This document shows, piece after piece, positions 4,738 to 8,780 of a DNA stretch of 8,780 bases. The position numbers and the translations under genes are program-made. Under the pieces are notes generated by a model. It saw nothing but the letters and a program-made list of their open reading frames with translations. It searched no databases and was not told where the DNA came from. This DNA comes from an uncultured Prevotella sp. (GTDB taxonomy: Bacteria > Bacteroidota > Bacteroidia > Bacteroidales > Bacteroidaceae), in the NCBI GenBank assembly GCA_945788545.1, contig CALZMK010000043.1, forward strand, positions 1 through 8,780, in the 5' to 3' direction. Position 1 is the stretch's first letter; the number at the start of each line of letters is the position of its first letter.

Positions 4738-6188
4738 GAGATGAAGAGGGTGATGTTGTAGGCAAAGAGGAAGAGGGTGAGCACCAATGTGAGAGTGCGG
4801 AGTATTGTCAATGCCATATTGCCATGAATACGCCTAAAGAGATAGGCGACGGCAATGGGGATGACGAATATCCAGTGGCCTGACATGATGAACACCTCGT
4901 TGAGACCGAAGCCCAATCCAAGGTGGATGACGGCGTCGAATGTCACTCCCGACAATACCATAAGAAAGAACTTGCTGCGGATTCCTGCCAATATGCCGGC
5001 GAGGAACATCAGCACGATGATGCCTTCAACGATATAGTTGAGGGCATTGTCGTATCTGACCACTGTGGGACGATCGCGCAATACATCACCAAGAAGATAC
5101 CGCTTGTGGATCTGTATCGGTTCGCCGAAGATATTCTCCACCAAGGCATCGATACGCGACGTGCTCTCATCCGTCCATTGCATAAACTCGCCCTTGCCCA
5201 TAGGAGTGCCCTTGTTGACATTCCACATCTTTTTGTGGTCGGCAAGATACTTCTCGTGCATCTTGCGCCTCTTGAGTTTTTTGAATGCCTTGGCGATTTG
5301 TGTCGAGTCCTTCAAACTGGTAGTGTCCTTGAACTGGGCAAGCAGTTTGTTGTCCTCTTTCTTGGCTGCGGCTCTTTTCTTTTGCAGTTGTGCCATCTCG
5401 CGAGGCCATACATATTGCTTGTATTCCCAACGGGCAAACACCCATATCAGAGCACTGGGAACTATCACCGCAAGAAGGAAATACTTGGGACGGAAGAATC
5501 GCCACTTGTTGACAAAAAGCGCATCGAGAAACACCTTGATGCCATTGCTCAATGTGGTGCCGGCGGTGAGGAAGAAGATTATCCACGTCTGCCATATCTT
5601 CAGTTGCTTGCCCTTTTGTATGGCTTTGCCACATACGTAGAGACAGGTGACGAGCATGAACATGGAAACGGCAAAATGATCGGGCACCATGAGGGTGAGC
5701 ATGACATAGCCAAAGGAGTAGAAGAACATCGAGAGGAGGGTGGAGTCGGTGCGACCAAGACCCACTATCTCACGGATTATCCTGTAGAGGAATATCCAGG
5801 TGTAATAGGCGAAGAACACAAGCAGCACAGCCACTATCACCTGGGCCATGTTCTTGTCAAACAGTATCGCCAGTCCTTGGTTGAGAAGATAGAAAGGATA
5901 CTCGAAGAAGGTGAGTAGGGGATGACGATAGATGTTGTATTTCGGTTCCCATTCGGTGAGAACGCAATAGGTGATGGGGTCGAAGCCCGACACATGGTAG
6001 TATTTGACAAAAAGGCCCCATATTGCCTGGTGGGTTTTGCTGAACGCCGTGTAATACTTGCTCACGGCGAGGACATTGAGTGATGCCATCAGAACGAGTA
6101 TCACCAAAGAGGGAATCACTTCTTCCTTCTTTACTCTGAAAGTGTTAAAGAACTTTCCAAACGAATCTTTTATATCCTTTATCTTCAT
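4725..6188 (-). CDS. Polytopic membrane protein, DUF6080-like, candidate GT-C transferase
   Basis: A 487-residue integral membrane protein with roughly nine to eleven predicted spans: one near 24-44, several between 116 and 252, and four between 388 and 484. After the first span comes a loop with GFDPITY (D70), TEWEPKY (E79, E81) and NIYRHPLL (R88-H89-P90). Acidic residues in the first extracytoplasmic loop and an HP-L element recall GT-C glycosyltransferases that use polyprenyl-phosphate sugars. Between about 255 and 385 there is a long, very charged soluble insertion rich in Lys. From memory it resembles DUF6080 of Bacteroidales, but I cannot verify that here. It lies 27 bases after the HAD phosphatase gene, last in the operon, so it may use the lipid-linked pentose made by the UbiA and HAD proteins. 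An alternative is a flippase or other non-enzymatic membrane component. The gene is solid; the function is a hypothesis. Confidence 0.75.
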   Translation of the reverse strand: MKIKDIKDSFGKFFNTFRVKKEEVIPSLVILVLMASLNVLAVSKYYTAFSKTHQAIWGLFVKYYHVSGFDPITYCVLTEWEPKYNIYRHPLLTFFEYPFYLLNQGLAILFDKNMAQVIVAVLLVFFAYYTWIFLYRIIREIVGLGRTDSTLLSMFFYSFGYVMLTLMVPDHFAVSMFMLVTCLYVCGKAIQKGKQLKIWQTWIIFFLTAGTTLSNGIKVFLDALFVNKWRFFRPKYFLLAVIVPSALIWVFARWEYKQYVWPREMAQLQKKRAAAKKEDNKLLAQFKDTTSLKDSTQIAKAFKKLKRRKMHEKYLADHKKMWNVNKGTPMGKGEFMQWTDESTSRIDALVENIFGEPIQIHKRYLLGDVLRDRPTVVRYDNALNYIVEGIIVLMFLAGILAGIRSKFFLMVLSGVTFDAVIHLGLGFGLNEVFIMSGHWIFVIPIAVAYLFRRIHGNMALTILRTLTLVLTLFLFAYNITLFISYFA

Positions 6189-6199
6189 ATATTATTAAA

Positions 6200-6234
6200 T
6201 CTTAATCTTCAACTTTCAATCTTCAACCTTCAAT
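6200..6234 (-). repeat. Five 7-bp tandem units across the HAD stop codon
   Basis: On the minus strand the units are ATTGAAG, GTTGAAG, ATTGAAA, GTTGAAG and ATTAAGA, without gaps. The first two and part of the third encode the last residues (LKVED) and the stop of the HAD phosphatase. The remainder fills the gap before the membrane-protein gene. A 7-bp unit is not a multiple of three, so slippage would change the C-terminal tail and the distance to the next gene. Confidence 0.65.
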
Positions 6235-6815
6235 GTTCTAAAGTGTGCCTTGTCGGCAAAGGCGAGGAGCTCTCTGTCTCCCCGGCTGTCGCCGAAGGCT
6301 ATCAACTCGTAGCTGCCCCTGTCGGGATAGCGAGAGAGAAGTCGGTTGACTTTTTCCTGACCATAGCAGTTGCTGCCAAGAAAGCGACCGGTGATCACTC
6401 CGTCGGCACTATCCAACTCTGTGCACAGAAACTCGATGCCTGGACAATCGTGGAAAAAGGGGCGAACCCATATAGAGGGGCTTGCGGAAATGATGCACAC
6501 GGTGGAGCCCTCGGCAAGAGCCGACTTTATCAAGGGCTTGGCTTCGGGACGGATGATATGACTGTTGTCATGGGCAAATGCCTCGGCTTTGGCTGCAAGG
6601 GCCTCGGCTGTCATGCTGGCAAAGATATGCCGACAGAGTTGCTGCTTGAGTGTATTGTTGGAATAGAGGCCAACCTTCATCAATATCAACAGATGGATAT
6701 GCGTGAGCATCCACATAATGAGTTTACCGTTGCCACTCACATAGCGGATGATGGCTATGAGTGAGTCACGATTAGTCAACGTGCCGTCGAAGTCGAATGC
6801 GTAGATCTTTCTCAT
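6216..6815 (-). CDS. HAD-IB family phosphatase, candidate prenyl-phospho-phosphoribose phosphatase
   Basis: A 199-residue haloacid-dehalogenase phosphatase with all four motifs: DFDGTLT (D8 nucleophile, D10), S110 in CIISAS, K155 in QEKV, and GDSRGD (D176, D180). The helical cap between about 17 and 85 is the C1 type of the phosphoserine-phosphatase-like IB group. A hydrophobic stretch at about 32-50 within the cap may lie at the membrane. It starts 6 bases after the UbiA gene and is 27 bases before the membrane-protein gene. In Azorhizobium Nod-factor arabinosylation a similar UbiA/HAD pair occurs, while mycobacteria use a PAP2-type enzyme for the matching step. The likely reaction is removal of the 5-phosphate from polyprenyl-phosphoryl-5-phosphoribose, giving polyprenyl-phosphoryl-ribose; this is inferred from context. 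The last codons lie in a 7-bp tandem repeat. Confidence 0.85.
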   Translation of the reverse strand: MRKIYAFDFDGTLTNRDSLIAIIRYVSGNGKLIMWMLTHIHLLILMKVGLYSNNTLKQQLCRHIFASMTAEALAAKAEAFAHDNSHIIRPEAKPLIKSALAEGSTVCIISASPSIWVRPFFHDCPGIEFLCTELDSADGVITGRFLGSNCYGQEKVNRLLSRYPDRGSYELIAFGDSRGDRELLAFADKAHFRTLKVED

Positions 6816-6821
6816 GTTATA

Positions 6822-7703
6822 TTATAAATAGATGATTATGAGGAACGAAAGCAACCAGGCAAGCAGGATGAGCTGGGTGGCACGGTCGGTGAGTGCCACC
6901 TTGACAGGGTCGCCGCTCTTTTCGTCAACAACGGAAATCTGCAGATAGCGCAGAATGGCGAGGATGACAAGGATGGACGTGAGATAGAGTTTGTCGGTGG
7001 CAAACTGTGAGATAATCTCGGGCGACACCGTGTACATGACATAACATACGAGCATGACACTGGCTGTGATGGTAATGGCCTGATTGATGAAAGTAAGGTT
7101 GTAGCGGCTTGTATTCTTGCGGGGAGCCTGGCCGGTGGTGTTCATCCGTAGGACATCGTCGCGTCGCTTGGCGAAGGCGAGGAAGAGGGTGAGCAGGAAG
7201 GTCATGAGCACTATCCACTTACTGAGTTGCACGTCAGTGGCATAACCGCCTGCCAAAATGCGCAGAACAAACCCCGAGGCAATGATGCACACGTCGATGA
7301 TGGCATATTCCTTAAGACGGAGACAATAGGCCACGTTGAGGACAAAATAGGCAATGATGACAAGGATGGCATTGTTATGGCCTTCGGGCAGCAGGAACAT
7401 CAGAATGATGGACAACAGAAGGCTGAATGACATCATACCATAAGCCTGTGGGATGGTGATGGCTCCCGAGGCAATCGGGCGCTTGCACTTAACAGGGTGG
7501 GCACGGTCGGCCTCGACGTCGATGATGTCGTTAAGACAATAGATGGCTGATGCCGCAAGACTGAACGACAGGAAGGTGAGAGCGGCGGACACCGCTTCGG
7601 TAGTGTGGAGTAGTCCTCCACCGAAAAAAACGGGGAGAAAGACGAAGAGATTTTTTATCCAATGGTGGGGGCGTGCCACCTTAATGATATGTCGTATGTT
7701 CAT
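6822..7703 (-). CDS. UbiA-family prenyltransferase, polyprenyl-phosphate phosphoribosyltransferase type
   Basis: A 293-residue membrane protein of the UbiA superfamily with about eight to nine spans. It begins KVARPHHWIKNLFVF (about 8-22). The first Asp-rich motif is NDIIDVEADRAHP (58-70; D59, D62, D66), directly followed by KCKRPIASG (72-80). That combination marks the decaprenyl-phosphate phosphoribosyltransferase branch (mycobacterial Rv3806c), which joins PRPP to a polyprenyl phosphate, and differs from the quinone or heme branches. The second motif region is YCLRLKEYAIIDV (126-138) with R148, then KRRDD (179-183). Its ATG overlaps the acyltransferase stop by four bases (ATGA) and the HAD gene starts six bases downstream, so the three are almost surely co-transcribed. 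The expected product is polyprenyl-phosphoryl-5-phosphoribose at the inner membrane. Family is certain; the exact donor is by homology. Confidence 0.88.
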   Translation of the reverse strand: MNIRHIIKVARPHHWIKNLFVFLPVFFGGGLLHTTEAVSAALTFLSFSLAASAIYCLNDIIDVEADRAHPVKCKRPIASGAITIPQAYGMMSFSLLLSIILMFLLPEGHNNAILVIIAYFVLNVAYCLRLKEYAIIDVCIIASGFVLRILAGGYATDVQLSKWIVLMTFLLTLFLAFAKRRDDVLRMNTTGQAPRKNTSRYNLTFINQAITITASVMLVCYVMYTVSPEIISQFATDKLYLTSILVILAILRYLQISVVDEKSGDPVKVALTDRATQLILLAWLLSFLIIIYL

Positions 7704-8689
7704 TTCTTTCTGATATTTTGTAATTTATCAATAGCATAATGCAGTACATAGCCCAAAAGGGTTGAGATACCGAGAGTCAGCAAAAACGTGGGCCAATATC
7801 CCAATTGGTATGACTTGACATCCTTCATCACAAACTCGATATGGATGAGATAGATTTCGAGGCTCACCGTGCCGGCAATGGTGAAGAGTTTGAGACTCCA
7901 TCGGGGAAGACGGTCGAAAAGGAGTGGCAGAAGTATGCAGAGTGACACTGTCCATGGGATGTATGCCCATCGCTCGATGAAGAGAGGAAAACGACGGCGG
8001 AGACCATCCTCGAAGTTCACGCATACGAGGGTGCTCATCGCAAGGATGAGGAGGAGCAGCCAAAGAGAAGACTTGGGCATTCTATATCCCGACTTTACCA
8101 AAGCACCTGCGTTGATGCCAAGGAGGAAAATGGGTATGCGTGAGAAGAATATCTCAAGATGTCCTACAGAATGGTGAAGCGGTTGCCAATATTGCACCAA
8201 CAGGGTGAGGAGCATCGCTGCAACAGGGAGCCAACGGTAATGTGAATCCTTCTGAATGAGTGTCATATACCATGGGGCAATGAGATAAAGGGCGAGAATG
8301 GCTGGAACATACCAGAAATTGAGGGCAAGATGATGCCAGAATCCATAATTGATAGTCAGTTCGCCCAATAACTCGGCAAAGGTGATGTTGCCGTCGATAA
8401 ACTTGGGTATGTAGAAGAGTGAGGCAATGACAAGCCATGCAGGATAGATGCGCTTGTAGCGGCGCCAATAGAAATGACGCAGCGAGGAATTGCGAGTCCA
8501 GGCAAACCATAATCCGATGCCACTGAGGAAAAGGAAAATGTCAACTCCGAGGTTGCCGCAGCGGGCAAGGCAATACCACAGTGTGTCGTGGCGAGATCCA
8601 CACACGTGAAACATCACCACATATATCATGGCAAAACCCATCAGTTCGCCTCGATATTTACTTATCAATGATAAATCAATATCCTTCAT
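7700..8689 (-). CDS. Acyltransferase 3 (OafA/YrhL-type) membrane protein
   Basis: A 329-residue AT3 family integral membrane acyltransferase with about ten spans, of the kind that adds acetyl or other acyl groups to surface glycans. The N-terminal motif is KYRGELMGFAMIYVVMFH (R13 and H28, the conserved Arg and His). It is followed by GVDIFLFLSG (48-57), RRYKRIYPAWL (76-86) and FWYVPAILALYLIAP (125-139), all in the usual order. There is no added C-terminal SGNH domain. I chose the ATG at 8687-8689; a GTG three codons upstream (8698) is also in frame but gives only a short extra MGP. The stop overlaps the UbiA start (ATGA), making it the first visible gene of the operon. It may acylate the glycan that receives the pentose, which is inference. 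Alternative: an unrelated cell-envelope acyltransferase sharing the transcript. Confidence 0.88.
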   Translation of the reverse strand: MKDIDLSLISKYRGELMGFAMIYVVMFHVCGSRHDTLWYCLARCGNLGVDIFLFLSGIGLWFAWTRNSSLRHFYWRRYKRIYPAWLVIASLFYIPKFIDGNITFAELLGELTINYGFWHHLALNFWYVPAILALYLIAPWYMTLIQKDSHYRWLPVAAMLLTLLVQYWQPLHHSVGHLEIFFSRIPIFLLGINAGALVKSGYRMPKSSLWLLLLILAMSTLVCVNFEDGLRRRFPLFIERWAYIPWTVSLCILLPLLFDRLPRWSLKLFTIAGTVSLEIYLIHIEFVMKDVKSYQLGYWPTFLLTLGISTLLGYVLHYAIDKLQNIRKK

Positions 8690-8706
8690 CGGCCCCACTT
8701 TAATAT

Positions 8707-8730
8707 TTTAATTCTTTAATTCTTTAATTT
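8707..8730. repeat. Three 8-bp tandem units (TTTAATTC)
   Basis: TTTAATTC (8707-8714), TTTAATTC (8715-8722) and TTTAATTT (8723-8730) are direct tandem units, followed by GATTTTT twice (8733-8746). It is simple A/T-rich sequence ahead of the acyltransferase gene, similar in style to the 7-bp units between the HAD and membrane-protein genes. Confidence 0.6.
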
Positions 8731-8735
8731 TGGAT

Positions 8736-8756
8736 TTTTGATTTTTGAAATCAAAA
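8736..8756. repeat. Perfect 9-bp A/T-rich inverted repeat
   Basis: TTTTGATTT (8736-8744) and AAATCAAAA (8748-8756) are perfect inverted arms with a 3-base centre. On either strand it could be a binding site or a weak hairpin. It has no G/C-rich stem, so it is a poor terminator candidate. Confidence 0.5.
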
Positions 8757-8780
8757 GTCCGACTCCCCACGCCACACCTA

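Larger units (their letters stand above)
8690..8780 (-). other. Right-edge A/T-rich leader; possible tail of an upstream gene
   Basis: No TAnnTTTG box is visible on the minus strand here, so the acyltransferase operon may start outside the window. One minus-strand frame entering from the edge reads GVAWGVGLLISKI and continues to a TAA at 8716-8718. It could be the hydrophobic C-terminus of a preceding gene ending 26 bases before the acyltransferase start, but 20 codons cannot settle it. The stretch also contains three 8-bp units and a perfect inverted repeat, listed separately. Confidence 0.3.

Noticed and set aside
4923..5918. Long open frame (331 codons) on the plus strand opposite the membrane-protein gene
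   Set aside because: It lies wholly antisense to a well-supported membrane protein, shows no family motif, is rich in His/Glu/Gly from reversed codons, and has no promoter. It is a by-product of codon bias.

Overview
The window looks like chromosomal DNA of a Bacteroidota organism, most likely Bacteroidales and close to Prevotella/Segatella or Bacteroides. Three promoters carry the Bacteroidota -7 box TAnnTTTG (TAACTTTG, TACCTTTG, TAACTTTG). Leaders are A/T-rich with no reliable Shine-Dalgarno, and the protein families (Rpn nuclease, XynE-like SGNH hydrolase, a DUF6080-like membrane protein) are typical of that group. The genus is inference.

Left part (1-2317, all genes on minus). A 59-residue protein and a 208-residue GNAT acetyltransferase overlap by 4 bases (ATGA) and share a promoter with a duplicated TTGCAAA motif. 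This has the layout of a GNAT toxin-antitoxin module, but the small partner does not look like the usual ribbon-helix-helix antitoxin. Next comes about 390 bases without a gene, holding two short-repeat families: GTTGTC-type repeats forming a long inverted repeat, and a 10-bp-period CAC(A/G)GAT repeat. Then an Rpn-family PD-(D/E)XK nuclease gene, bounded by a strong intrinsic terminator and a promoter whose -33 box lies inside a perfect palindrome.

Middle (2524-4737, plus strand). A two-gene unit: an exported SGNH/GDSL hydrolase (probable carbohydrate esterase), then 11 bases later a family 2 glycosyltransferase. It is divergent from the Rpn gene and converges, with a 13-bp overlap, on the next operon.

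Right part (4725-8689, minus strand). A tightly packed operon read right to left: membrane acyltransferase (AT3), UbiA-family prenyltransferase of the decaprenyl-phosphate phosphoribosyltransferase type, HAD-IB phosphatase, and a polytopic membrane protein with GT-C-like features. The UbiA plus phosphatase pair matches the first two steps of polyprenyl-phosphoryl-pentose synthesis (mycobacterial arabinan, Azorhizobium Nod-factor arabinosylation). The membrane protein could use the lipid-linked pentose, and the acyltransferase could acylate the same surface glycan. No promoter is visible upstream of the acyltransferase within the window, so the operon may continue past the right edge.

No rRNA, tRNA, CRISPR array or complete insertion sequence was seen.
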